From Polaribacter glomeratus (GTDB lineage: Bacteria > Bacteroidota > Bacteroidia > Flavobacteriales > Flavobacteriaceae), in NCBI RefSeq assembly GCF_002954665.1, contig NZ_MSCM01000002.1, positions 1,369,278 through 1,433,277 of the forward strand: DNA of 64,000 nucleotides. The letters are read 5' to 3'. This document shows, piece by piece, positions 52,016 through 59,551 of the stretch. The notes beneath the pieces were generated by a model, which was not told the origin of the DNA, made no database searches, and saw only the letters and a program-made list of their open reading frames with translations. How positions within the stretch are numbered: position 1 is the stretch's first letter; every line of letters begins with the position of its first letter. Both the position numbers and the translations under genes were made by a program.

Positions 52016-52109
52016 ACCATCAATGATTAGACATCTAATCTTTAATGGTAGTTATAGCAAGTTGTTTTTAAGTACATTGCACGCGAAGAGTAATCACCTT
52101 AAAAACAAC
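52016..52109 (+). promoter_or_regulatory. Two nested inverted repeats upstream of array copy B
   Basis: First: ACCAT(52016-52020) / ATGGT (52045-52049) flank a perfect GATTAGA-CA-TCTAATC palindrome at 52025-52040. Second: GTTGTTTTTAAG (52061-52072) and CTTAAAAACAAC (52098-52109) are perfect 12-base complements around a possible minus-7 element TACATTGC at 52073-52080. The second repeat ends six bases before the ATG, so it could form a leader hairpin or an operator. Confidence 0.55.
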
Positions 52110-52115
52110 TAACTA

Positions 52116-52271
52116 ATGAAAGCTTGTCCTAAATGTAAATCTGTGTCTAAGCACAGAATGAGGAGAAAAGCCTTTTTAAAATTAATACCAGGTTCTAGAT
52201 CTTATGCATGCGATAAATGTAACGCAACCTATACCTGGTTTCCTTATATTAATAGATCTATAAAGGATTAA
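52116..52271 (+). CDS. 51-aa zinc-ribbon microprotein, array copy B
   Basis: MKACPKCKSVSKHRMRRK at the start, Cys4/Cys7 and Cys32/Cys35 knuckles, then YTWFPYINRSIKD. Same length and frame structure as the other copies, 24 of 51 positions invariant across all four. The linker is strongly basic. Its upstream region carries two inverted repeats and its own terminator follows. Function unknown. Confidence 0.87.
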   Translation: MKACPKCKSVSKHRMRRKAFLKLIPGSRSYACDKCNATYTWFPYINRSIKD

Positions 52272-52276
52272 AAAAG

Positions 52277-52311
52277 AAATCCTTACTATGTAAAATTGTA
52301 AGGATTTTTTT
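52277..52311 (+). terminator. Terminator of array copy B
   Basis: AAATCCTTAC (52277-52286) pairs with GTAAGGATTT (52298-52307), followed by TTTT. The stem sequence resembles those after copies C and D. Confidence 0.88.
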
Positions 52312-52465
52312 AATAAGTAAGGTCTAATACTGCAAACTACACTATCTGATCTTTTTTATAAATAAATTGGGTTAAGTTAATATAGCGTAGAATGAAGGTA
52401 ATTAAACACTTATATAATAGTCTCATATAGATTATCTTTCGCTTACCTAACTAGTATATCTATAT

Positions 52466-52621
52466 ATGAAAGCGTGCCCAAGATGTAAATCTGTGTCACG
52501 ACACAGATTAAAAAGAAAGACATTTACTAAATTAGTTCCGGGAGCTAAAGCTTATGGTTGCGATAAGTGTAACACAGTATATACTTGGTTCCCTCTAATA
52601 AATCGATCTTTAAGAGTTTAA
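52466..52621 (+). CDS. 51-aa zinc-ribbon microprotein, array copy C
   Basis: MKACPRCKSVSRHRLKRK, Cys4/Cys7, a PGAKAY turn before Cys32/Cys35, then NTVYTWFPLINRSLRV. It shares 45 of 51 residues with copy D, so the two come from the most recent duplication. It has 13 Lys/Arg and only one acidic residue. A minus-7-like TATCTTTC at 52433-52440 lies 25 bases before the ATG, and its own terminator overlaps the stop codon. Confidence 0.88.
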   Translation: MKACPRCKSVSRHRLKRKTFTKLVPGAKAYGCDKCNTVYTWFPLINRSLRV

Positions 52622-52657
52622 AAAAGTCCTTACAATTATATATTGTAAGGGCTTTTT
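52621..52657 (+). terminator. Terminator of array copy C
   Basis: AAAAAGTCCTTACAA (52621-52635) pairs with TTGTAAGGGCTTTTT (52643-52657) with one G-U pair. The stem is homologous to that of copies B and D. Confidence 0.88.
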
Positions 52658-52857
52658 AATTATCGTTTTCTCTTAGTCTAATAGTTTTAATAATAAATCT
52701 AAGTTGCATCGCATTGCAGAAATACTTAAAAGCATTAAGTTATTTAGAAAACTAGAATTTTCATTAAATAATGAATGGTCTAGTACTAAATTGCTTTTTA
52801 TTTTTTTAACGAATTCATTTTTAGTACTTTGGCGCTTCCAAACAAAAACTATTAACT

Positions 52858-53013
52858 ATGAAGGCATGCCCTAAATGTAAATCTGAGTCGCGACATAGAT
52901 TGAAAAGAAAGCCATTTACTAAATTAATTCCTGGCTCAAAAGCTTACAGTTGCGACAAATGCAATACTGTATACACTTGGTTTCCTTTAATCAATAGGTC
53001 TTTAAGAGTTTAA
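52858..53013 (+). CDS. 51-aa zinc-ribbon microprotein, array copy D
   Basis: MKACPKCKSESRHRLKRK, Cys4/Cys7, PGSKAYSC, Cys32/Cys35, then NTVYTWFPLINRSLRV. Last copy of the array; a TACTTTG element at 52825-52831 and its own strong terminator mark it as a single-gene unit. It is convergent with rseP. Function unknown; possible roles are in nucleic-acid binding, zinc storage or ribosome association, none shown by the sequence. Confidence 0.88.
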   Translation: MKACPKCKSESRHRLKRKPFTKLIPGSKAYSCDKCNTVYTWFPLINRSLRV

Positions 53014-53052
53014 AAAAAAATCCTCACAATTTAAAATTGTGAGGATTTTTTT
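53014..53052. terminator. Bidirectional terminator between copy D and rseP
   Basis: A-run plus TCCTCACAATTT (ending 53032) pairs with AAATTGTGAGGA plus T-run (53034-53052), giving U-tracts on both strands. Confidence 0.9.
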
Positions 53053-53084
53053 AATTATTGTTTACTTTTAACAAGTATTTAGGG

Positions 53085-54431
53085 TTATTTAAATAACCTA
53101 AAAATATCATTTCCGTTTGCAAAAAGTAACAGTGCTATTAATAGAATAAAACCTATAACTTGTGCATATTCTAAAAATTTATCACCAGGTTTTTTACCTG
53201 TAATCATTTCCCAAAGCGTAAAAACTACGTGACCACCATCTAGAGCAGGTATCGGTAATAAATTCATAAAACCTAACATGATTGACAAGAATGCAGTAAT
53301 GTTCCAAAAAGATTCTGCGCTCCATTCATCAGGAAAAATACTTCCAATAGAAATAAAACCACCTAAACCTTTGTAAGCGCCGGTACTTGGGTTAAAAATC
53401 TTTTTTAACTGTTTTACATAATCAGTTAACGTTTTCCAAGATTTACTCCATCCCGCAGGTATTGCTTCAGAAAAAGTATACTCAACATCCTCTAAATTAT
53501 AATAGCCTAATCTCTCTAAATCTTTAAATGCGATGCCCGAAAATGCCACACCTATTTTGCCTTCATTAGTGATTTTTAAGCTAATTTCTTTGGTTTCTTT
53601 TCCTCTTAAAACAGTAGCAGTAACTTTTTGATTTTTATAGTTTGACAAAATAGCCTCGGCTTCATCATAATATTTTAAAGGAGTACCGTTTATACTTGTA
53701 ATAATATCTTTGGTTTTTAATTCTGAATTTAGATTAGGCGAGTCTTCAGAAATTTGACCAATAGCAAAAGGATAACGTGGGTATAAAAATGGCCCAGCAT
53801 CTTTACCTCTTTCCATTAATTGAGAGATAAAATCAGTAGGAATCTTTTTATCAATTACTTCACCATTTCTTTCAATTTGAAAATTATTTCCGTTAATAAA
53901 CTCTAAAGTTAAAGCGGCGAAATTTCTTATTTTTTCTCCATCGACAGTTAAAATTTTATCGCCTGTTTGTAAGCCTATATTCATAGCTAAAGAATCTTGC
54001 ACCCAAACGCCATCTGTTACATTTTCGTTTGGTAAGTATTCTTCACCATAAGACCACATAAGCATAATGTAAATAAAAATACCAAGTATGAAATTTACAA
54101 AAACACCACCTAACATAATAATTAAACGTTGCCAAGCTGGTTTTGATCTAAATTCCCAAGGTTGTGGTGGTAATTTCATCTGTTCGGTATCCATGCTTTC
54201 ATCGATCATTCCAGAAATTTTTACATAACCTCCTAAAGGAATCCAACCAATACCATAAACGGTATCACCAATTTTTTTCTTGAAAATTGAAAACTTATAA
54301 TCAAAGAATAAGTAGAATTTTTCTACCCTCGTTTTAAATAATTTTGCAGGGATAAAATGCCCTAATTCATGCAAAACAATTAATAAAGATAAACTTAAAA
54401 TAAATTGTGATGCTTTTATTAATATTTCCAT
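53085..54431 (-). CDS. rseP: RIP metalloprotease RseP
   Basis: 448 aa. Intramembrane zinc protease: His21-Glu22-x-x-His25 in the first helix (LIVLHELGHFIPAKLF), a PDZ pair in the periplasmic part (about 140-330: GLQTGDKILTVDGEKI and NSELKTKDIITSINGTPLKY), and the second metal site NLLPIPALDGGHVVF near the C-terminus. Substrates in other bacteria include anti-sigma factors and signal-peptide remnants. In Bacteroidetes it probably acts on anti-sigma factors of ECF sigma factors; no such gene lies in the window. Single gene, convergent with the microprotein array. Confidence 0.95.
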   Translation of the reverse strand: MEILIKASQFILSLSLLIVLHELGHFIPAKLFKTRVEKFYLFFDYKFSIFKKKIGDTVYGIGWIPLGGYVKISGMIDESMDTEQMKLPPQPWEFRSKPAWQRLIIMLGGVFVNFILGIFIYIMLMWSYGEEYLPNENVTDGVWVQDSLAMNIGLQTGDKILTVDGEKIRNFAALTLEFINGNNFQIERNGEVIDKKIPTDFISQLMERGKDAGPFLYPRYPFAIGQISEDSPNLNSELKTKDIITSINGTPLKYYDEAEAILSNYKNQKVTATVLRGKETKEISLKITNEGKIGVAFSGIAFKDLERLGYYNLEDVEYTFSEAIPAGWSKSWKTLTDYVKQLKKIFNPSTGAYKGLGGFISIGSIFPDEWSAESFWNITAFLSIMLGFMNLLPIPALDGGHVVFTLWEMITGKKPGDKFLEYAQVIGFILLIALLLFANGNDIFRLFK

Positions 54432-54603
54432 TCAGTCTTAAAATCAAAAATTAAACAGCTGCAAATGTACGTCTTTAAAGAGAGTTTAAAAAGTACAAAT
54501 AGTAGATGATTTTTATTTTAACAAAGATTTTGCATCAAATATACTTTGCTTGCCTTTTTTAAAGGATTTTTAAGCCGTAAATTTGCAGAAATAAACTAGT
54601 TTT

Positions 54604-55284
54604 ATGGACTTCAATTTTTTTAAAAAAAGTAAACTAACAATCATTTTTTTACTTGTTTTTTCGGCAATTTCAATTCCTGTTTTTTATCATTTAGTTAAGG
54701 TTGATAAAAAACTAAAAATATACAATCCTGCAGATGTAAACCCTAGTTTGGTAGATGTTTCTATAAAGCATGTTACAAAAGATCATCGAATTGCAGATTT
54801 TGAGTTGATAAACCAGAACGGAGAAACCATCACTCAAAAAAACTACAAAAATAAAATTTATGTAGCAGATTTCTTTTTTACACGTTGCACAAATATTTGT
54901 ATTGCAATGGCTTATAATATGAGCGAACTACAAGATTTTTATAAAAATGATAATGATATTATGTTTTTATCACATTCGGTAACGCCTGTTATAGATAGTG
55001 TTTCTGTTTTAAAGGAATACGCATTAAATAAAGGAGTTATTGATGCAAAATGGAATGTAACAACTGGTTCTAAAAAGCATATTTATGAACTGGCTAGAAA
55101 AAGTTACTTTGCTGTTATTGAAGACGGTGACGGCGGTGAAGATGATTTTATTCATACAGAGCAATTTGTATTGGTTGATAAAGAACGACGTATCCGCGGA
55201 TATTACGATGGTACAGAAAAAAATGATATGGAAAAACTTAAGAAAGATGTGGCTCTTTTAAAAGAAGAATATAGTAATAAATAA
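54604..55284 (+). CDS. SCO1/SenC-family copper/redox protein
   Basis: 226 aa. N-terminal membrane anchor (about 12-30), then a thioredoxin-fold domain with the copper site Cys95-x3-Cys99 (FFFTRCTNIC) and His184 (DFIHTEQFVLVD). SCO proteins deliver copper to the CuA site of cytochrome c oxidase or keep its cysteines reduced. The presence of ctaA in the window fits a heme-copper oxidase user. It lies just upstream of feoA, with a separate promoter between. Confidence 0.92.
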   Translation: MDFNFFKKSKLTIIFLLVFSAISIPVFYHLVKVDKKLKIYNPADVNPSLVDVSIKHVTKDHRIADFELINQNGETITQKNYKNKIYVADFFFTRCTNICIAMAYNMSELQDFYKNDNDIMFLSHSVTPVIDSVSVLKEYALNKGVIDAKWNVTTGSKKHIYELARKSYFAVIEDGDGGEDDFIHTEQFVLVDKERRIRGYYDGTEKNDMEKLKKDVALLKEEYSNK

Positions 55285-55285
55285 C

Positions 55286-55317
55286 TTGTTTAGAATCATT
55301 CTAAATTCCTATCTTTG
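55286..55317 (+). promoter_or_regulatory. feoA promoter with a perfect palindromic operator
   Basis: Minus-33 TTG (55286-55288) and minus-7 TATCTTTG (55310-55317) are 21 bases apart. Between them TTTAGAATCATTCTAAA (55289-55305) is an 8-1-8 perfect palindrome that nearly fills the spacer. A repressor bound there would block the promoter; an iron-sensing Fur or DtxR-type protein is the likely candidate given the target genes. Confidence 0.7.
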
Positions 55318-55335
55318 TAAATATAAATAGAAATT

Positions 55336-55563
55336 TTGAGCACAATTGCAGATTTACATATCGGAGAAATAGGTTATATTTCTGAAGAATCATTAGATTC
55401 TATTCCTCTAAAATTACTAGAAATGGGCTGTTTGCCTGGTGCAGAGGTGCAGCTAATACAGCTTGCACCATTAAAAGATCCATTATATATCTGTGTAAAC
55501 GGAAGTCATTTGGCCATTAGAAAAGAAACTGCCGAAATAATTAAAATCCTTAAAAGCGAGTAA
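55336..55563 (+). CDS. feoA: Ferrous iron transport protein A
   Basis: 75 aa with a TTG start at 55336, in frame with STIADLHIGEIGYI. SH3-like FeoA fold: LLEMGCLPGAEVQLIQLAPLKDPLYICVNGSHLAIRKE (read in parts) is typical. It supports FeoB function at the membrane inner face. It is followed six bases later by feoB in one operon under an iron-type palindrome. Confidence 0.92.
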   Translation: MSTIADLHIGEIGYISEESLDSIPLKLLEMGCLPGAEVQLIQLAPLKDPLYICVNGSHLAIRKETAEIIKILKSE

Positions 55564-55569
55564 ATAAAA

Positions 55570-57678
55570 ATGTCTAAAAACGATATAAAAGTTGCTTTAA
55601 TCGGGAACCCAAATACAGGTAAAACTTCACTTTTTAATCAACTTACAGGTTTAACTCAAAAAGTTGGGAATTATCCCGGAGTTACGGTAGATAAAAAAGA
55701 AGGAATTAGTAAGTTGTCTGCAACTCAAAATGCAATTATTACAGATTTACCAGGCACATATAGCATAAATCCTACTTCTTTAGATGAAAGCATTGTTTTA
55801 AAAACATTGCTTAAAAAAGACATCAAAGAATCTCCAGATGTAATTTTGGTGGTTGCCGATGTAGAAAATTTAAAGAGAAATTTATTACTATTTTCTCAAA
55901 TTAAAGATTTAGAAATTCCTACTGTTTTGGCAATTAATATGGTTGATCAAATGCATAGAAAAGGGATTTCTATTGATTTATCGCTTCTTAAAAAAGAGCT
56001 AAATACCGAGGTGATTTTAATAAGTGCTAGAAAAAACGAAGGAATTAAAGAAATAAAAGAAGCAATTATTCGTTGTCATGTAGCGGCAAAAGCTTCGCCC
56101 TTGTGTGGTATAAATCATAAAATTGACCCAGATTATTTTCATAAACTAAAAGAAATTAGTTCTAATTATACCTTGTATGAATTGTGGTTAATGGTTACTC
56201 AAAACAATTTTCCAGAAACGATTACGAAAGTCGAAAAAGAGAAGCTTCTAGCTTTTAAGCAAGATACTTTTAAGTTAAAGAAATACCAACACAAAGAAAC
56301 TATTTTTAGATACCAAGAAATAAATAAAATATTAAAGAAAACTTATATTGTTGATAAAACAAAAGCCACAGATTTACGTGGTAAATTAGATAAAATTTTT
56401 ACACACAGAATATTTGGTTATGTGTTGTTTAGTTTAATTTTACTTGTAATTTTTCAATCTATTTTCGATTTGGCTTCTGTGCCCATGGATTTTATTGATG
56501 CTACTTTTGCACAAATATCAGACTTTGCAAAAAGCAGTTTACCAGAAGGAGTGTTAACAGATTTATTAACTGAAGGAATAATTCCAGGAATCGGAGGCGT
56601 TATTATTTTTATCCCACAAATTGCCATTCTATTTTTATTCATTGCCATTTTAGAGGAAACGGGTTATATGAGTAGAGTTGTTTTTTTGATGGATAAAATT
56701 ATGAGACGCTTTGGGATGAACGGTATAAGCGTAATTCCGTTAATTTCTGGAACTGCATGCGCAATTCCTGCAATTATGGCTACAAGAACTATTTCTAGTT
56801 GGAAAGAGCGCTTAATAACCATTTTAGTTGTACCATTCACAACTTGTTCTGCAAGATTACCTATTTATGCAATTTTAATTGCTTTGATAATTCCGGATAA
56901 AAAAGTTTTAGGATTTTTAAATCTTCAAGGATTGGTGTTACTATCTTTATATGCATTGGGGTTTGCATCTGCAATTATAGCGGCTTACATTTTACACAAA
57001 ACATTAAAAGTAGAATCTAGATCATTTTTTGTGGTAGAAATGCCAAATTACAAATTACCGTCTTTAAAAAATGTATTTTTTGATGTACTTGAAAAAACGA
57101 AAGCGTTTGTTTTTGGTGCAGGAAAAATTATTTTAGCATTGTCTATTGTATTGTGGTTTTTGGCATCAAACGGAGGAGATAGTTATAAAAATGTAGAAAA
57201 GGATGTTATTGAAAATATAGCCAATCAGCAATTAAACACAGATGAAATTCAGCAAATAATTGCATCAAAAAAATTAGAAAACTCTTACATCGGAATTTTA
57301 GGAAAAACCATAGAACCCGTTATAAAACCTTTGGGTTATGATTGGAAAATAGGAATTGCTTTAATTACATCATTTGCAGCAAGAGAGGTTTTTGTTGGTA
57401 CTTTAGCTACAATATATAGTGTAGAAGCAGATGATGAAAATACCACAACCATTAAGCAAAAAATGGCTTCCGAAGTAAATGCAACAGGAGGTAAACTTTT
57501 TAATTTTCCTGTTGGGATGTCTTTAATGGTTTTTTATGCCTTTGCAATGCAATGTATGGCAACTTTAGCCATTGTAAAACGTGAAACTAAAAGTTGGAAA
57601 TGGCCTTTAATACAATTATTTGGAATGACTTTTCTAGCCTATGTTTCTTCTTTTTTAACCTATCAAATTTTAAGCTAA
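55570..57678 (+). CDS. feoB: Ferrous iron transporter FeoB
   Basis: 702 aa. N-terminal GTPase: G1 GNPNTGKTS (residues 12-20), G3 DLPGTYSI, G4 NMVD. A helical GDI-like spacer follows, then a membrane domain with two Gate motifs (GTACAIPAIMATRTI, and FAAREVFVGTLATIY) that carry Cys/Ala-Ile-Pro elements for iron passage. It imports Fe2+ across the inner membrane. Its stop codon overlaps the next ATG (TAATG). Confidence 0.96.
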   Translation: MSKNDIKVALIGNPNTGKTSLFNQLTGLTQKVGNYPGVTVDKKEGISKLSATQNAIITDLPGTYSINPTSLDESIVLKTLLKKDIKESPDVILVVADVENLKRNLLLFSQIKDLEIPTVLAINMVDQMHRKGISIDLSLLKKELNTEVILISARKNEGIKEIKEAIIRCHVAAKASPLCGINHKIDPDYFHKLKEISSNYTLYELWLMVTQNNFPETITKVEKEKLLAFKQDTFKLKKYQHKETIFRYQEINKILKKTYIVDKTKATDLRGKLDKIFTHRIFGYVLFSLILLVIFQSIFDLASVPMDFIDATFAQISDFAKSSLPEGVLTDLLTEGIIPGIGGVIIFIPQIAILFLFIAILEETGYMSRVVFLMDKIMRRFGMNGISVIPLISGTACAIPAIMATRTISSWKERLITILVVPFTTCSARLPIYAILIALIIPDKKVLGFLNLQGLVLLSLYALGFASAIIAAYILHKTLKVESRSFFVVEMPNYKLPSLKNVFFDVLEKTKAFVFGAGKIILALSIVLWFLASNGGDSYKNVEKDVIENIANQQLNTDEIQQIIASKKLENSYIGILGKTIEPVIKPLGYDWKIGIALITSFAAREVFVGTLATIYSVEADDENTTTIKQKMASEVNATGGKLFNFPVGMSLMVFYAFAMQCMATLAIVKRETKSWKWPLIQLFGMTFLAYVSSFLTYQILS

Positions 57679-57794
57679 TGCAAGAAATTATAGCCTATGT
57701 TTTAGTAATTTTAGCTGTTGTTTTTTTATTGAAAAAATTTGTTTTTCCAAAAAAAAAAGATAAGAGCTGTAGCACAGATTGTGGTTGTCATTAA
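57678..57794 (+). CDS. FeoB-associated Cys-rich membrane protein
   Basis: 38 aa. The start is the ATG sharing its A with the FeoB stop (TAATG), so translation is coupled. One transmembrane helix (about 3-19, IAYVLVILAVVFLL) precedes a Lys-rich and Cys-rich tail (KKKDKSCSTDCGCH). It matches the FeoB-associated Cys-rich family, thought to be a functional analogue of FeoC. An in-frame longer reading from 57594 lies inside feoB and is a shadow. Confidence 0.85.
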   Translation: MQEIIAYVLVILAVVFLLKKFVFPKKKDKSCSTDCGCH

Positions 57795-57885
57795 AATCTT
57801 AACAGAATATTAGTAGTCATTAATTGTAAGGTTTTTTAACTTTGATGACCAAGTAAAATAAATTAAAATATTAAAATTAAAATAC

Positions 57886-58428
57886 ATGAAAAAAGCTTTT
57901 TTATCAATTGCAATTTTTACAATTGCCTTAATTTCATCAGCAGATGTTACTGCGCAAAAATTTGCTAAAGTAGATGTAAGTCCTATGGATGGAGCTTCTT
58001 ATCCAAATAACTGGAAAGAATCTAACAAACTTGTTAAAATTACTTACGGTAGACCACAACTAAAAGGTAGATCTTTAGACAAGTTAGCACCAAATGACAA
58101 AGTTTGGAGAACAGGAGCAAATGAAGCCCCAGAAATCACTTTTTATAAAGATGTAACTTTTGGAGATAAAGCCGTTAAAGCGGGTACATATACATTGTAT
58201 ACAATTCCTACTAATGGAGATTGGACTGTTATATTAAGTAACCAAAAAAATGTTTGGGGTGCTTATTATTATGACATGAAAGAAGATGTTGCTAGAGTAA
58301 GTGGTAAAGTATCAAAATCTGACGAAGCTATAGAGTCTTTTTCTATTGTCTTTGAAGGTGAAGGCGAAAATGCAACAATGTATTTAGGTTGGGCAAACAC
58401 TATAGTAGCTGTGCCGGTAAAAGGATAA
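57886..58428 (+). CDS. DUF2911 secreted protein
   Basis: 180 aa. Signal peptide about residues 1-23 (ADVTAQ). The mature part KVDVSPMDGASYPN, ITYGRPQLKGR, VWRTGANEAPEITFYKDVTFG and KAGTYTLYTIP is the DUF2911 signature, a Bacteroidetes-enriched domain of unknown function and about 145 residues. Located after the feo operon with its own leader; no evidence for an iron role. Confidence 0.88.
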   Translation: MKKAFLSIAIFTIALISSADVTAQKFAKVDVSPMDGASYPNNWKESNKLVKITYGRPQLKGRSLDKLAPNDKVWRTGANEAPEITFYKDVTFGDKAVKAGTYTLYTIPTNGDWTVILSNQKNVWGAYYYDMKEDVARVSGKVSKSDEAIESFSIVFEGEGENATMYLGWANTIVAVPVKG

Positions 58429-58450
58429 AATTATAGTTCATTATTAATTT

Positions 58451-58488
58451 AAAAACCTCAAAAGTTAAATGGCTTTTGAGGTTTTTTT
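58451..58488 (+). terminator. Terminator of the DUF2911 gene
   Basis: AAAACCTCAAAAG (58452-58464) pairs with CTTTTGAGGTTTT (58473-58485), then more T. Confidence 0.9.
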
Positions 58489-58514
58489 ATGAATTTTAAA
58501 ATGTATTTAAGCGC

Positions 58515-59528
58515 TTAAACAGATTGTTTCTGTTGCCATTTCCAAGCAGATGCTAATGATTCTTCTAGATTTATTTCTGTTTTCCAGTTTAGTTCTTTGT
58601 TAGCAATTGTAGTATCAGCATAAGCAGCAACAACATCACCTTCGCGTCTTCCAACGATTTTATAATTTAGTTTTAAGTTATTTACTTTTTCAAAAGTGTT
58701 GATAATTTCTAAAACAGAACTCCCTTTTCCTGTACCAATATTAAAATACTCAAAAGATTTTTTATTGTTCTTTTTTAGAAGTCTAGATAAAGCAGCAATA
58801 TGCGCTTTTCCTAAATCTACAACATGAATATAATCACGAACAGCTGTACCATCTACAGTTGGGTAATCATCACCAAAAACAGCTAATTCTTTACGCATTC
58901 CTGCAGCGGTTTGAGTAATAAACGGAATTAAATTTTGCGGAACACCTAAAGGTAATTCTCCAATTTTTATCGATGGATGCGCTCCTATGGGATTAAAATA
59001 ACGCAACGCAATACAATTTATTCCGTGGGCATTACTAGTATCTCTAATAATTTCTTCTCCAATTTGTTTGGTATTTCCATATACAGATTCTGCCGCTTTT
59101 ACAGGTGCTTTTTCTGTTACAGGTAATTGATCTGCTTGGCCATAAACGGTACAAGAAGAAGAGAAGATAAAATTATCTAATTTTCTGTCTCTCATTTCTT
59201 GCAATATGTAAATCAACGAACTTAAATTATTTTCATAATAATCTAAAGGTTTCCCCATACTTTCGCCAACTGCTTTAAAGGCAGCAAAATGAATAATTCC
59301 GTCAATTTTATGAGCATCAAATACCGCTTTTACTTCACTTTTTACCCGAACATCAGCTTTGTGAAAGGCTGGTTTTATGCCAGTAATTTCTGTAATTTTA
59401 TCTAAAACATCCATGGTTGTATTAGATAAGTTATCTATAATTACTACTTCAAAACCTTCGTTTTGCAATTCTACAACTGTATGAGAACCTATAAAACCTA
59501 GGCCTCCTGTTACAAGTATTTTTTTCAT
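58515..59528 (-). CDS. galE: UDP-glucose 4-epimerase
   Basis: 337 aa. Short-chain dehydrogenase fold: NAD-binding GGLGFIGSHT (residues 8-17), catalytic Ser/Thr in FSSSCTVYG and Tyr-x3-Lys in YGNTKQIGE, and GalE-specific DGTAVRDYIHVVDLG. It interconverts UDP-glucose and UDP-galactose for polysaccharide or sugar metabolism. It lies 23 bases after the DegT aminotransferase gene; together they suggest nucleotide-sugar or surface-glycan work. Confidence 0.94.
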   Translation of the reverse strand: MKKILVTGGLGFIGSHTVVELQNEGFEVVIIDNLSNTTMDVLDKITEITGIKPAFHKADVRVKSEVKAVFDAHKIDGIIHFAAFKAVGESMGKPLDYYENNLSSLIYILQEMRDRKLDNFIFSSSCTVYGQADQLPVTEKAPVKAAESVYGNTKQIGEEIIRDTSNAHGINCIALRYFNPIGAHPSIKIGELPLGVPQNLIPFITQTAAGMRKELAVFGDDYPTVDGTAVRDYIHVVDLGKAHIAALSRLLKKNNKKSFEYFNIGTGKGSSVLEIINTFEKVNNLKLNYKIVGRREGDVVAAYADTTIANKELNWKTEINLEESLASAWKWQQKQSV

Positions 59529-59551
59529 TTTGGGGATTGTTAGCTATTAAT

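Noticed and set aside
51774..53013. CRISPR-like or satellite interpretation of the repeated 340-390-base units
   Set aside because: The repeats are not identical, the conserved parts are in-frame coding with third-position changes, and spacing is irregular, so gene duplication explains them better.
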